From: Hymenobacter rubidus | Lineage (GTDB): Bacteria > Bacteroidota > Bacteroidia > Cytophagales > Hymenobacteraceae | Direction of reading: 5' to 3' | Length of the DNA: 64,000 nt | NCBI RefSeq assembly: GCF_016734815.1 | Contig: NZ_JAERQF010000024.1 | Span: 1 to 64,000 of the forward strand | Part shown: positions 16,040 to 25,242 of the stretch, piece after piece | How positions within the stretch are numbered: the first letter of the stretch is position 1 | Layout: the number at the start of each line of letters is the position of its first letter | Made by a program: the position numbers and the translations under genes | Notes under the pieces: model-generated | The model's input: only the letters and a program-made list of their open reading frames with translations | The model's database searches: none | What the model was told of the DNA's origin: nothing

Positions 16040-16804
16040 TTACTTTATCTTGCCGAAGCGGACCGTGAATTCGCCCACGGGCAGGAAGTAGCGCGCCGAG
16101 CCGTTGAAGTAGTCTGAATCCTGGAGCTGCCCGAAGGCATACAACAGCCCAAGGCCGCCGCCGAAGCGCGGCCCGGCCACGCGCACGCCCGCAATGCCAG
16201 CCACCAGCTTGAAGGTGCCCAAATCCAGGAAAGCCCGGTCGTAGATGAGGTAGGTTTCGTTTAGGAGCGATACCAGCCGGGAAACGCGCTTGGTCCCGCC
16301 CAGCAGCACCAGCGGGGTATTGATGAAGCCGCTGCGGCGGGTGGCGCCGTAGCCGACGCCCAGGGTTAAATTGGCGTCGGCGGTGCCGTAGGTGGCGTTG
16401 GCGTAGGTGATGGCGCCGGAGCCGGAGCGGCTGGCAATTAGGAAAGAGCCAATGCCGGCCCGCAGCTTTTTGGCCACCGGAAAACTCACCTTGGGCGTGA
16501 GCAGCGCAATGTTATCGGTGCCCTGTCCGGGAATGACAGACACGAAAGCCCCCAGCGAGAAGCTATTGGTGAGGCCGTAGCTGGCACCCACAACCACCAG
16601 TTCCAGGTCCTGGGCGTAGCCCTCGCCCCGGCGCAGGTTGCGGGCCGTGGGCACCACAAACAGGCGGTCGCCGTTGCCCACATCGGTGTAAGCGCGGGCC
16701 GACGAGTCGGCCTTTGCCGGTGGCCCTGCTTGGGCCCGCACCGGTTCGGGCCGTGCGGCGGCGAGCAGGCACACAAGCATTGGGCCGGCAACGAATTTGA
16801 GCAT
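16040..16804 (-). CDS. probable outer-membrane beta-barrel protein
   Basis: A 254-residue protein with a signal peptide (about 1-25, ending VRAQA). After it come many alternating hydrophobic strands separated by Gly/Ser turns (for example ITYANATYGTADANLTLGVG), ending in a Phe-containing strand EFTVRFGKIK. This is the usual appearance of a small Bacteroidota outer-membrane barrel. The start is the ATG at 16804; the longer upstream reading frame overlaps the YihY gene antisense-wise and lacks a signal peptide. On the minus strand CATCTTTG, near the TAnnTTTG consensus, lies about 25 bases upstream. Ligand unknown. Confidence 0.75.
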   Translation of the reverse strand: MLKFVAGPMLVCLLAAARPEPVRAQAGPPAKADSSARAYTDVGNGDRLFVVPTARNLRRGEGYAQDLELVVVGASYGLTNSFSLGAFVSVIPGQGTDNIALLTPKVSFPVAKKLRAGIGSFLIASRSGSGAITYANATYGTADANLTLGVGYGATRRSGFINTPLVLLGGTKRVSRLVSLLNETYLIYDRAFLDLGTFKLVAGIAGVRVAGPRFGGGLGLLYAFGQLQDSDYFNGSARYFLPVGEFTVRFGKIK

Positions 16805-16869
16805 ACGCAAGGGAAGTATGTAGGAAAGCAAAGATGCGGCGCGGCCGCCAACTGTGGCCCTGGCTTCCC

Positions 16870-17841
16870 TTATGATTTCCAGCTGCCCGTGGAGCGCGGC
16901 CGGCCGGTAGCTATTTCTTCCTTCGATTCGCCGGGGGCTATTTCTTCCAGCTTCACGCGCACGGCGTGGGCCTTGGGCTGCACTTTCTGCCCGAAAGCAT
17001 CGGCAAACTCCTGGGTAAATTCGGCCCCAAAAAAGATAATAAGCGACGAATAGTTGACCCACAGCAGCAGCACAATGGCCGAGCCCGCCGCCCCAAACGC
17101 CGAGCCAGGGTCGGACTTGGCGATGTAGAACGCAATGGCAAACTTGCCAATCACGAAGAGCAACGCCGTGATGAAGGCCCCAATCAGCACGTCGCTCCAG
17201 CGGATGACGGCGTCGGGCAGGAAGCGGTAAATCAGGGCAAACAGCAGGGTGGTTACGCCCAACGACAGCACAAAATCGACCAGGCGGATGACGATGATGC
17301 CCACCTCGGGAATCTGGCGCTGCAACCAGCCGGTGAAGACGCTGAGCACGGCGCTCACCACAAAGGAGATAAGCAGCAGCAGGGCCACGCTCAGTATCAA
17401 CCCAAACGACAGAAAGCGCTGCTTGAGGAAAGCTCCAATGCCAATGCCGGCCGTTTTCACCTTCAGGTTCCAGATGTCGTTGATGCTTTCCTGCAGGGTG
17501 ACGAAAAACGTGGTGGCCGCAAAAATGAGCGTGGCCACGCCAATGGTCGTGGCCACCGGCCCGCGCTGCTGCACCGTGAACTTGGCAATGCTGTCTTGCA
17601 GGAACTTGGCCGAATCGGCGCCTACCAAGCCCTTCAGCTGCCCGTAAATTTGACCAGTAAGGGCTTCGCCCCCAAACGCCGCGCTGGCCACCGTGATGAC
17701 GATGAGCAGCAGCGGCGGCAGCGAGAATATGGTGTAGTACGACAGCGCCGCCGCGTGCCGAAACGAATTGTTGTTGCTGAATTCAGCTGCCGACGACTTG
17801 ATAACGGCGAGGATGTCGGAGAATTTGTAGTGCGTGGCCAT
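16870..17841 (-). CDS. YihY/virulence factor BrkB family membrane protein
   Basis: A 323-residue inner-membrane protein of the YihY/BrkB (formerly called RNase BN) family; function not firmly known. Family features: the N-terminal SFRHAAALSYYTIFSLPPLLL block (about 26-45), five or six membrane helices, the RFLPDAVIRWSDVLIGA segment and GSAIVLLLWVNYSSLIIFFGAEF. The C-terminal 45 residues are a charged cytosolic tail. The start is the ATG at 17841, giving MATHYKF; the upstream in-frame start would overlap the DUF3891 gene region. Confidence 0.9.
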   Translation of the reverse strand: MATHYKFSDILAVIKSSAAEFSNNNSFRHAAALSYYTIFSLPPLLLIVITVASAAFGGEALTGQIYGQLKGLVGADSAKFLQDSIAKFTVQQRGPVATTIGVATLIFAATTFFVTLQESINDIWNLKVKTAGIGIGAFLKQRFLSFGLILSVALLLLISFVVSAVLSVFTGWLQRQIPEVGIIVIRLVDFVLSLGVTTLLFALIYRFLPDAVIRWSDVLIGAFITALLFVIGKFAIAFYIAKSDPGSAFGAAGSAIVLLLWVNYSSLIIFFGAEFTQEFADAFGQKVQPKAHAVRVKLEEIAPGESKEEIATGRPRSTGSWKS

Positions 17842-17922
17842 GCAGAGTGAAAAAGCAGCGTGTCTTGCTAATACGGCCGGTTCGGGGCTGCGTTGGGGAG
17901 CCACGCCAACTTTTCTGCGGGG

Positions 17923-18663
17923 CTACGCCGCCCGTAGCGTCCAGCGCAAGGTTTCGATGGGCGCGGCGCGCAGGGCAGCCGCCAGCTCCGCATCGTCCTT
18001 GAACTGCAGTTGCGTGAGCACGCTGGCCTCCACGCTCACCTCCATTTCGGCCGCCTGGAACGGCCAGGGCTGGATGACGACCGCGCCGCCGGCCACCGGC
18101 TGGGCCAGCGTGTGAATGGTGCCGTCGGGCCCGCGCGAAATTTCCACGGCCCGGCCCATTTCCGGGATTTCGTGGCGGCAGAGAATGAGCGAGAGCCGGT
18201 CGCACCAGTGCAACAGGTCGTACGCCTGTCCGGCTTGCTTTTTGCTGATTTTCAGTTCTTTTTGCCACTGTTGCTGCCGGGCCCTAAGGTCGTCCAGAAA
18301 CGCATCGATTTCCTTTTCTTCACCCCGCAACCCCTCGTATAAACAGCTCAGGTGCAGGCTGGTGAGCAGGCTGCGCCAGCGCCCCTGGAAACGGGCGGCG
18401 GCCAGCACGCCGGCCGCCTGCTCCATCGAAAATTCCTTCTGGGTGAAGTTGGCCGGGGCCCCGGCGGCCGTGAGGCCGTAGTGCCCGCCGCGCCCGCGCC
18501 AGGCTTCCTGCTCGTCGTCGTGCTGCGCGATGGCGGCCAGCAGGCCCACCCAGCGGTCGGGCGGCAGGGTGGGCGGCCAGTGCCAGGCCAACTGCATGGC
18601 CAGCAGGGCGTGGGCCTGCTGGTAGATGATTTGCCAGCCGGCGGGGGTGGAGTTGACTATCAT
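17923..18663 (-). CDS. DUF3891 family protein
   Basis: A 246-residue cytosolic protein matching the DUF3891 pattern: an N-terminal segment with HALLAMQLAWHW, AIAQHDDEQEAW (about 45-56), HYGLTAAG, and later AYDLLHWCDRLSLILCRHEIPE (in two adjoining blocks). The His/Asp residues in these segments resemble those of metal-dependent phosphohydrolase-like helical proteins, but no activity is established. It is 81 bases upstream of the YihY gene on the same strand, so the two may be co-transcribed. Confidence 0.82.
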   Translation of the reverse strand: MIVNSTPAGWQIIYQQAHALLAMQLAWHWPPTLPPDRWVGLLAAIAQHDDEQEAWRGRGGHYGLTAAGAPANFTQKEFSMEQAAGVLAAARFQGRWRSLLTSLHLSCLYEGLRGEEKEIDAFLDDLRARQQQWQKELKISKKQAGQAYDLLHWCDRLSLILCRHEIPEMGRAVEISRGPDGTIHTLAQPVAGGAVVIQPWPFQAAEMEVSVEASVLTQLQFKDDAELAAALRAAPIETLRWTLRAA

Positions 18664-19002
18664 GGGGCAAAGGGGTGGGACAACGAACTAAGTCTGTTAC
18701 CGCCAACCTGCCGGTCAGGTTGCGAAGCCCGTTGGCGTGACGGCTCGGTTTCGGGCTCCGCAATTTGACCACGCCAGATGTCACAAATGACCCATTTTTT
18801 GGCTGTCACCGGCGGCGGGCCACTACACTAAGCACTTGAAATATAGGGGGGGGGATTAATAAAAATAAAGTACTGCTTTCCGAAGCCGCACGAGGGGTAT
18901 GATGCCGAAAAGCCGATGTCACCAAACCGCCTGTTATTTCCTTTTTTGGCGGTGGGGAAGAATATATCCTTGTACATTCTTTTACCTTTTCACCTTTCCA
19001 TC
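18664..19002. other. intergenic region, no gene seen
   Basis: This 339-base gap lies between the divergent DUF3891 and T9SS genes. It holds a run of eight G (near 18847-18854) next to an AT-rich stretch. No good TAnnTTTG box or coding frame is visible; promoters for both flanking genes should lie here. Confidence 0.5.
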
Positions 19003-20913
19003 ATGAAAAAAATTGACCGCGTCATCTATCACAAGCTGCTGGCCGCGTTGGCGTGGCTACTGCTCGCCTCCTCGGGGGCGTGGGCACAAGGACTACCAAG
19101 TCTTGTCAGGCCGTCGGCCGTAGCTGGTCCGGCGCAGTCGGCTAGCAGCGTGTTGATTTCCAACAGAATTCAGTTTCACGGCCAAGTGCCCGACACCCAG
19201 ACCAACTACCGGGCCGACCCGCTGGATGTATGCCCCAACGTGGTAGACCCCACCACCCACGGCATCCAGAGCCAGCCCTATCAGTTCCAGTTTGAAAGCA
19301 ACTGCGTCGGCAACAGTAACTCGACCGATTGCCGTTTCCGGCCCAACTTTATCTGGACCGTACATTACTACACGGAAACCGGCAATGAATACACCGAGCA
19401 GTGGCAGGACGTGACGTCCGGCGACTTTTCCAAAATCCGGCTTTACTTCTACGACCGGGTGCCCTACACCACCGCCCCTATCACGCCTACCAATGGACAG
19501 GCCACGCAAGCCAGCGGCAACACCAACTTCTCGGCTGTGCCTTATCCTAACCTGGGCTGCTTGCAAGCGCCCGCTAACACGGCGCAAGAGGGCGAACTCA
19601 TTACAAACGTGTGGCTGGAATGCACGGGCTACTCCTGTGGCTTTACGCAGGGCGACGACACCGATAACATTCACATCCGCTACTATAACCGCCGGGTCGG
19701 CGCGATTTCGGTATCGGGCACCCCTGCCGACTATTGCCGCGACCAGCCGTATACCCTAAACTGGGGGAGTTCCTTCGGGGCGACCGGTTACAACGTTACG
19801 GCCAACAACGGGGCCCAGATTACCGGCATCAGCGGTACCTCGGCCACGCTGAATCTGGCCAACGTGCCTAATACGGCAACAAGTGTGACGGTGTCCGTAA
19901 CGGCCGTGAACTCGGCAAACCCTTGTGGTACCACGCTTAGCGCGACCCGTACGCTTACGCTACCCATGCGCCGCGCTCCGGCCCAGCCGACCAACATGCA
20001 GATTGATGGGGTATGCCCGTCAACCAGTCAGAAAACTGTATCGATTAACGGCGTCACACCACCAACGGGTGAAACCAGCGTTGCATACCATTGATACCTC
20101 ACAAGTAATACGGCAGGGGCTTACCTGATTAGCAACGCCAATACCGCTACTCAGGACAGCCCTTTCGGTGACAATGGACGACTTGTTCCAATTGTTACGC
20201 CCAACGTGGGCAGCGTCACCGTGAACGTGGAAGCCAAAGCATCGGATTGCGGCGGGCCTGGGCCGGTGCTTTCCCAAACCTTTCAAATTGGCAACATCAA
20301 CCCCACCTGCCCAACGGCAACGGTGCAGTACAACAATTGCGGCGTCGCTACTTTCACATTTAGCGGGACGCCCGGTTTGAGTTAATACATTAGCAACCAG
20401 CCCTATAACTTTACTTACCCCGATGGTACCACCTATCCCGGCGCAACGGCTAGCATCGGCTCCGTGTCGTCGCCCACCATTACTACCCGGCCGTTCACCT
20501 CGAATTTCAACAAAGGCTACTTCGACATGGACGTACTCGTAACCAGCCCGTGCGCGGCCGGCTCGGGTTTCGCAAGCTGCACGGTCGCTCGTGTATTTGT
20601 GCCCAAGGCCGGCGTCTACAACTGCTTTACGGCCGGTAGCCCGCCCACCGCCGGCCCCAGTGCCAGCAGCCGGCCAGCCGTGCAGCTGTACCCCAACCCC
20701 ACCACCGGCACCGTGGCCGTGCAACCCGACACGCCGACGCGGTATCAATGAGTGAGAGTCCTCAACCTGCAAGGCCGGACGGTGCTCGACCAGAAGGCCA
20801 CTTCTACCACCGGCATCACGACGTTTGACGTGCATGATTTGCCCGCTGGCCTGTACCAAGTGCAGCTGTTTGATGGCCAAAAGCTGACGACTCAGCGCTT
20901 GCAAAAAGAATAA
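19003..20913 (+). pseudogene. T9SS-secreted protein gene with three in-frame stop codons
   Basis: From the ATG at 19003 (signal peptide MKKIDR... ending WAQG) a single reading frame runs 1911 bases to a TAA at 20911. It is broken only by TGA at 20092, TAA at 20383 and TGA at 20749. No indel is needed: all four stops share one frame, and translation on both sides of each is sensible. The context AYH-stop-YLTSN and RYQ-stop-VRVLN suggests Trp (TGG) at the two TGA sites; GLS-stop-YIS suggests Tyr. The product would be about 636 residues with Cys-rich Ig-like regions and a T9SS type A sorting domain (VQLYPNPTTGTV ... GLYQVQLFDGQKLTTQR). It is either a young pseudogene or a gene needing readthrough. 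Confidence 0.8.
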
Positions 20914-20916
20914 ATC

Positions 20917-20956
20917 GGCGACGGGGGCGGTACTGTTTTAGGCGCTGCCCCCGTCC
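20917..20956 (+). terminator. hairpin after the interrupted T9SS gene
   Basis: GACGGGGGC pairs with GCCCCCGTC across a loop containing TGTTTTA, just after the final stop at 20913 and before the next gene at 20976. It is followed by CTGCTGTTTT. It could end transcription of the interrupted gene. Confidence 0.5.
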
Positions 20957-20975
20957 TGCTGTTTTGGTACTCATC

Positions 20976-22742
20976 ATGAAACGCTTATTCCTTCTGGTTT
21001 TCTTGCTGGGGCGCTATGCAACGCCGGCCTGCGCGCAAGGGGAGTTCTGGACATGGTGCTTGGCTGGGCCGCCGTTTGCGGCCGGAAACGTTAAGGTTTC
21101 GTTCGCTCCCAGGCCAGGCCCCCCTGATACCTGCGCCTTTCGAGTGAAGTACAACGACCTCTTTGGTACGGCTGCTTTAAGTGATTTTCAGGGCCGTCTT
21201 CTGGCTTACGGCAACATGCTGGGCTTAATGGACCGGCGCCAACAGGCCCTGCCAAACGGTGCTTTGGTAGACCCCGACAGCCGCTGGACGAACACCGATG
21301 CCCGGCCTCAATACCAAGGTCTGGCTTTGGTACCGGCACCCGGAGCGGCGCAGCAATACTATGCCTTCTACTGGACCCAAGGGGCCGCCGAAGCCAGTCA
21401 GCAGGCCTTCGCGCTTACCTATGCCTTGATAGACGGGCGGCTAAACGGTGGGTATGGGGATGTGGCGCGCAAAGGGCTGGTGCTGGGCCTTACGCACAGC
21501 CCGCGCCTGACGGTGGTGCGCCACGCCAACAACCGCGACTTCTGGGTCATCACCCGCGACGAGGACGGGCGCGGCTTTCAAGCCTTTTTGCTCACGCCGC
21601 AAGGTATCCGGCCAACTCCCGTGGTTTCCTTGGCCGGCCAGGCACTGCCTCCCACAACTGCGGAACTAAAAGCCGCTCCCAATGGCCGGCAAGTGGCGTG
21701 CGGTGCCCGAACGCAGAGCACCGCCCAGCCGTTTGCCGTGTGTGTATATGACTTTGATAATGCCACTGGGGAGGTCAGCCATGAACGAGTCATTCATCGC
21801 AACGCGGAGGTTACATTTTCCATTTCCTTCTCGCCCAATTCGCAGCTGCTTTACACGACCGAGTACCCGACGCGGCCGTTGCCTCCCCGCCGCTTCGAAG
21901 AGTTGTGGCAGTTTAATCTGGCCCTGCCCACGGAGGCTGCCGTAGACGCCTCGCGCTATTGGGTGTCACAGGCCGCGCCGACCCCAACGGAGCCGGACGA
22001 CGATGTAGAATGCGGGGGCTTGCAACTAGCCCCCGATGGCACGCTCTGGGCCTCGCGCTTTTATTTGCGTATCCCCATCAATCGCATCACAGGGGCCCTC
22101 CGAAGCAACCACGCGGCCGTCGTGCGTCACCCCGATATAGTCGGGGCAGGCTGCGGCTTCGAGCCCGAAGGTTATGCCTACCGGCCTGGAGCGGTACCCA
22201 GCATCACCCTCCCCAACGTCATCACCAACATGCTCTACGCGCCGGCCGCGCTCAACTACGAAGCCATCTGCCCCGACGACTCGGTGCAGTTTTGGGCCAG
22301 CAGCGCGGGCGACCCGGTTGGCCTGCGCTGGGACTTCGGCGAGCCCGCCGGTGGGGCGGCCAACGCGGCCACCGGCCCCTTTGTGGCCCACCGCTACCAG
22401 CAGGGCGGTACCTACGCCGTGCGCCTGACCCTGGCCGATGGCCGGGTGCTGACGCGGGCCGTGACGGTGAGCGGCACCACGGCCGACTTCACCGACCAAA
22501 ACGTGTTCACACCCAACGGCGACGGGCTGAACGACGAGTTCCGGCCCGTGCGCGCTCCCGTGCCCGGCGGACGGCTGCGCGTGTTCTCGCGCTGGGGCCG
22601 CCTCGTGTTTCAGGCCACCGACCCGGCCCTGCGCTGGGACGGCACCGGCGCGGCCGGCGGCGATTACTTCTACCTGCTCGACTACGCCGACTGCCGGGGC
22701 ACGGCCCGCCACCGGCGCGGCACCCTCACGCTGGTGCGCTAG
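20976..22742 (+). CDS. PKD-domain protein with gliding-motility-type (T9SS type B) C-terminal domain
   Basis: A 588-residue exported protein. The signal peptide (1-21) is followed by a beta-propeller-like N-terminal half of short strands (SPRLTVVRHANNRDFWVITR and repeats with SPNSQLLY). A PKD domain comes next (about 430-505; LRWDFGEPAGG ... AHRYQQGGTYAVRLTLADG). The end is the CHU_C domain that marks T9SS type B substrates (NVFTPNGDGLNDEFRP ... RVFSRWGRLVFQ ... YFYLLDYADC). Secretion by the gliding/T9SS machinery is inferred from that domain. Start ATG at 20976, by the signal peptide. It lies 62 bases after the interrupted T9SS gene. Confidence 0.88.
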   Translation: MKRLFLLVFLLGRYATPACAQGEFWTWCLAGPPFAAGNVKVSFAPRPGPPDTCAFRVKYNDLFGTAALSDFQGRLLAYGNMLGLMDRRQQALPNGALVDPDSRWTNTDARPQYQGLALVPAPGAAQQYYAFYWTQGAAEASQQAFALTYALIDGRLNGGYGDVARKGLVLGLTHSPRLTVVRHANNRDFWVITRDEDGRGFQAFLLTPQGIRPTPVVSLAGQALPPTTAELKAAPNGRQVACGARTQSTAQPFAVCVYDFDNATGEVSHERVIHRNAEVTFSISFSPNSQLLYTTEYPTRPLPPRRFEELWQFNLALPTEAAVDASRYWVSQAAPTPTEPDDDVECGGLQLAPDGTLWASRFYLRIPINRITGALRSNHAAVVRHPDIVGAGCGFEPEGYAYRPGAVPSITLPNVITNMLYAPAALNYEAICPDDSVQFWASSAGDPVGLRWDFGEPAGGAANAATGPFVAHRYQQGGTYAVRLTLADGRVLTRAVTVSGTTADFTDQNVFTPNGDGLNDEFRPVRAPVPGGRLRVFSRWGRLVFQATDPALRWDGTGAAGGDYFYLLDYADCRGTARHRRGTLTLVR

Positions 22743-22789
22743 CAGGTTCCGGTGTCCGGTGGCTATGCCCGGAATGCTGTGCTCGGCCG

Positions 22790-22797
22790 TACTTTCG
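22790..22797 (+). promoter_or_regulatory. TAnnTTTG-like element before the hydrolase gene
   Basis: TACTTTCG, one base off the consensus, lies 4 bases before the ATG at 22802. Confidence 0.45.
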
Positions 22798-22801
22798 GCC
22801 C

Positions 22802-23710
22802 ATGCCCCCTCCCACCGCCGGAAGCCCCACGCCCCTGACCATCGGCCTGCCCGATGGCCGCACGCTGGGCCTCACGCGCTACGGTGACCCCGCGCACCGG
22901 GCGGTGGTGTTTCACCACGGCTTCGGCTCCAGCGGCCTGGAAATCCCCGACGACGCGGCGCTGCTGGCCCGCCTGCAGCTGCAGATTCTGGCGCCCGACC
23001 GGCCCGGCGTGGGCCAGTCCAGCGTGTACCGACCCCTCACCTTCCCCTCTTTTGCCGACGACGTGGTAGCCCTGCTCGATGCGCTGGGCATTGCTTACCC
23101 GGTGGGCGTGATGGGCTGGTCGGTGGGCGGGGTGCACGCGCTGGCGCTCGCGGCGCAGCACCCGGCGCGGGTGGCGGCGGCGCAGCTGCTCAGCACCTGC
23201 CTGCCGCTGGGCGAGCGGGCCGCCTACCGCCACCTCTCGCCGCTGTGGAAATTCCTGCGCTGGGGCCAAATCGGCTTCCCGTGGCTGAACCGAACCACGT
23301 TCCTGTGGCTCAGCCGGCAGTGGCAGCGCCACCCCGACCGCACCATCGACTGGTTTATCCGCCTAATGTTTGCGGAAGAAGCCTGCGTAACCGCCCGTTT
23401 CCGCCCCCTGCTGCGCGATGCCGCCGTGCAAGGGTTTGCCAACCACGGCCGCGGCGTGTACGACGACGCCCAGGCTTGGTGCCGCCCGCCCGGCTTCCGC
23501 ATCGAGGAGGCGCGTTGCGCCGTGCGCCTCTGGCACGGCCTGGCCGATGGCGTGTGGGCGCCCGGCAACATCCCTTACCTGGCCCAGCGGCTGGGCGACG
23601 CCCCCGTGCACCTACTGCCGGGCCAGGGCCACATGCTGTATCTGGAAAACTGGGCGGCTATTTTGGAGGAGATGGCAGGGCTTTTGGACGAAGCCCGTCT
23701 GTCATCCTGA
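22802..23710 (+). CDS. alpha/beta-fold hydrolase
   Basis: A 302-residue cytosolic alpha/beta hydrolase. Oxyanion-hole region VVFHHGFGSSG (about 35-45). Nucleophile elbow GWSVGG with S107. Asp in HGLADGVWAPGN (about 262), and the catalytic His in GQGHMLY (about 280). The middle cap region is rich in Trp and Arg. Substrate unknown. The start is the ATG at 22802; the same frame is open far upstream but overlaps the previous gene and is noise. The final codons CGT CTG TCA TCC TGA lie within the left arm of the palindromic repeat at 23699-23801, so the repeat now forms the C-terminus. Confidence 0.88.
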   Translation: MPPPTAGSPTPLTIGLPDGRTLGLTRYGDPAHRAVVFHHGFGSSGLEIPDDAALLARLQLQILAPDRPGVGQSSVYRPLTFPSFADDVVALLDALGIAYPVGVMGWSVGGVHALALAAQHPARVAAAQLLSTCLPLGERAAYRHLSPLWKFLRWGQIGFPWLNRTTFLWLSRQWQRHPDRTIDWFIRLMFAEEACVTARFRPLLRDAAVQGFANHGRGVYDDAQAWCRPPGFRIEEARCAVRLWHGLADGVWAPGNIPYLAQRLGDAPVHLLPGQGHMLYLENWAAILEEMAGLLDEARLSS

Positions 23711-23801
23711 GCGTAGCGAAGGACCTTATCACGCCTGCGTCGGTTGAGATTACGGCAAAATATCCAGGCGTGATAAGGTCCTTCGCTACGCTCAGGATGA
23801 C
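23699..23801. repeat. CTGAGCG-family palindromic repeat, GGACCTT type
   Basis: Left arm CATCCTGAGCGTAGCGAAGG followed by ACCTTATCACGCCTG; the right arm is its reverse complement ending CTCAGGATGAC. It sits between the convergent hydrolase and histidine kinase genes and overlaps the hydrolase stop codon. Confidence 0.9.
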
Positions 23802-23808
23802 CGATGAT

Positions 23809-25083
23809 TTACCCCAGCCGCACCCGCAGCTGGTGCCGCCCGGGCTCCTCGTAGTGGTAGCTGAGCAAAAACCCGTACGTTTCGCAAATCTGCCGCGCAA
23901 TGGCCAGGCCCAGCCCCACGCTGCCGGGCGGGCGCTCGGGCCCCGGTCGGAAACGCACGAATAGCTGGTCGGCCGGCAGGGCGCGGGGGCGGCCGGTGTT
24001 TTCGACCACCAGCAGCTCCGGCGTGAGCTGCACGCGCACCTCGCCGCCGGGCACGTTGTGCCGAATGGCGTTGCTGAGCAGGTTGCTCACCAGAATGTCG
24101 ATGAGGGAGCGGTTGGCGGCCAGGGGCAGGTCGGGCGCCAGGTCGGTTTCAAGGCGCAGGTGGGTGGCCGCCAGCTGCTCGCGCAGGTGGCCCAGCTGGG
24201 TGCGGATGGCAGCGGCCAAATCCACGGTTTCAGTGGGGAAGAACAGCTGCTGGTCGAGGTGGGCCAGCAGCAGCAGGCTGCGGCTGAGGTGGGTGAGGCG
24301 CTGCGTCACGTCGAGCAGCGGCTCGATGTGGCCGGCCTGCTCCTCCGTCAGGCCGGGAGCCTGCACCAGCATATCGAGCTTGGTGCGAAGGATGGCCAGC
24401 GGCGTTTGCAGCTCGTGGGCCGCATTTTCGGTAAACTCCCGCTGCCGCCGGTAGATGCGCTGGTTGCGGTTGAGGAGCCGGCCTAGGGCGGTGTTCAGCT
24501 CCTTGAATTCGGGGATGCGCGCAGGGGCCAGATGCACCGGCTCTGGCTGGTCGAGCTTGTAGCGTTGCAGCTCGCCCAATGTTCGGTAAAAAGGCGCCCA
24601 CAGCCGCCGCGCCAGCACGTGCTGCAGCACCAGCAGCCCCACCAGCAAGGCCCCAAACAGCAGCGCCCCCGCCTGCACAATGCGCGCCAGCAGTTCCTGG
24701 CTGTCGAGCATGGTGGTGCGCAGCTCCAGCCGGTAGGGCCGGCCCTGGAACATCACCGGCGCCGCCAATTGCCGGTAGGGCACCACGGTACCGGTCAACT
24801 CATTGTACATCATCCGCACGCTGAAAACCGGCCGTGAGCCGGGCTGCTTCAGCGCCTTGAATTCCACGTTGTGGTCGAGGCGGTGCCAGAATTCCAGGTC
24901 GGCGGGCGTGCGCAGGTGCAGGCGCAGGGCTTTATCCACGCGCAGCTTGCGCCGGCTCAGGGTACGGTCGACGTAGGCGTAGTAGATTTTGCGGATGAAG
25001 CCGTAGTACACGAACGTGCCCGCCCCGGCCACCACGCTGGCGTAGATGAGAAAGTAAACGGTGGTGCGGGCCAAGAGCTTCAT
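23809..25083 (-). CDS. sensor histidine kinase
   Basis: A 424-residue membrane kinase of a two-component system. First membrane helix about 8-29, a periplasmic sensor of about 100 residues, second helix about 135-156. The H-box is FTENAAHELQTPLA with phospho-acceptor H223. N-box NLLSNAIRHN and G-box GSVGLGLAIARQI are clear; the F-box is reduced (FVRFRPG). The periplasmic part has no known ligand-binding signature. The response-regulator gene lies just upstream on the same strand, separated by 159 bases containing a palindromic repeat. The divergent TonB-dependent receptor beyond the regulator is a plausible target. Confidence 0.93.
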   Translation of the reverse strand: MKLLARTTVYFLIYASVVAGAGTFVYYGFIRKIYYAYVDRTLSRRKLRVDKALRLHLRTPADLEFWHRLDHNVEFKALKQPGSRPVFSVRMMYNELTGTVVPYRQLAAPVMFQGRPYRLELRTTMLDSQELLARIVQAGALLFGALLVGLLVLQHVLARRLWAPFYRTLGELQRYKLDQPEPVHLAPARIPEFKELNTALGRLLNRNQRIYRRQREFTENAAHELQTPLAILRTKLDMLVQAPGLTEEQAGHIEPLLDVTQRLTHLSRSLLLLAHLDQQLFFPTETVDLAAAIRTQLGHLREQLAATHLRLETDLAPDLPLAANRSLIDILVSNLLSNAIRHNVPGGEVRVQLTPELLVVENTGRPRALPADQLFVRFRPGPERPPGSVGLGLAIARQICETYGFLLSYHYEEPGRHQLRVRLG

Positions 25084-25116
25084 TCAGGGGTGGTCAACAA
25101 TTAGCAGAACATTCGT

Positions 25117-25230
25117 CTGTCATCCTGAGCGCAGCGAAGGACCTTTTCACGTTTGAATAGTCTGCATCCATTTGGATTACTGCAAATCGTGCCGACGTGA
25201 GAAGGTCCTTCGCTGCGTTCAGGATGACAG
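25117..25230. repeat. CTGAGCG-family palindromic repeat, GGACCTT type, inside the two-component operon
   Basis: Arms CATCCTGAGCGCAGCGAAGG and its reverse complement (one mismatch, GTTCAGG for GCTCAGG). It fills the gap between the response-regulator and histidine-kinase genes, which should be co-transcribed. Confidence 0.9.
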
Positions 25231-25242
25231 GCGTGTTCCTTA

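Noticed and set aside
19003-20913. Genome-wide reassignment of TGA to tryptophan
   Set aside because: Many intact genes here end in TGA (for example the cyclo-ligase at 8942, the citrate transporter at 30575, kbl at 35846) and use TGG for Trp; the TAA in the same gene would also not be explained.
21959-22801. Long upstream extension of the alpha/beta hydrolase frame
   Set aside because: It overlaps the PKD/CHU_C gene in another frame and has an Arg/Pro-rich out-of-frame composition; the hydrolase fold begins at the ATG at 22802, next to a promoter box.
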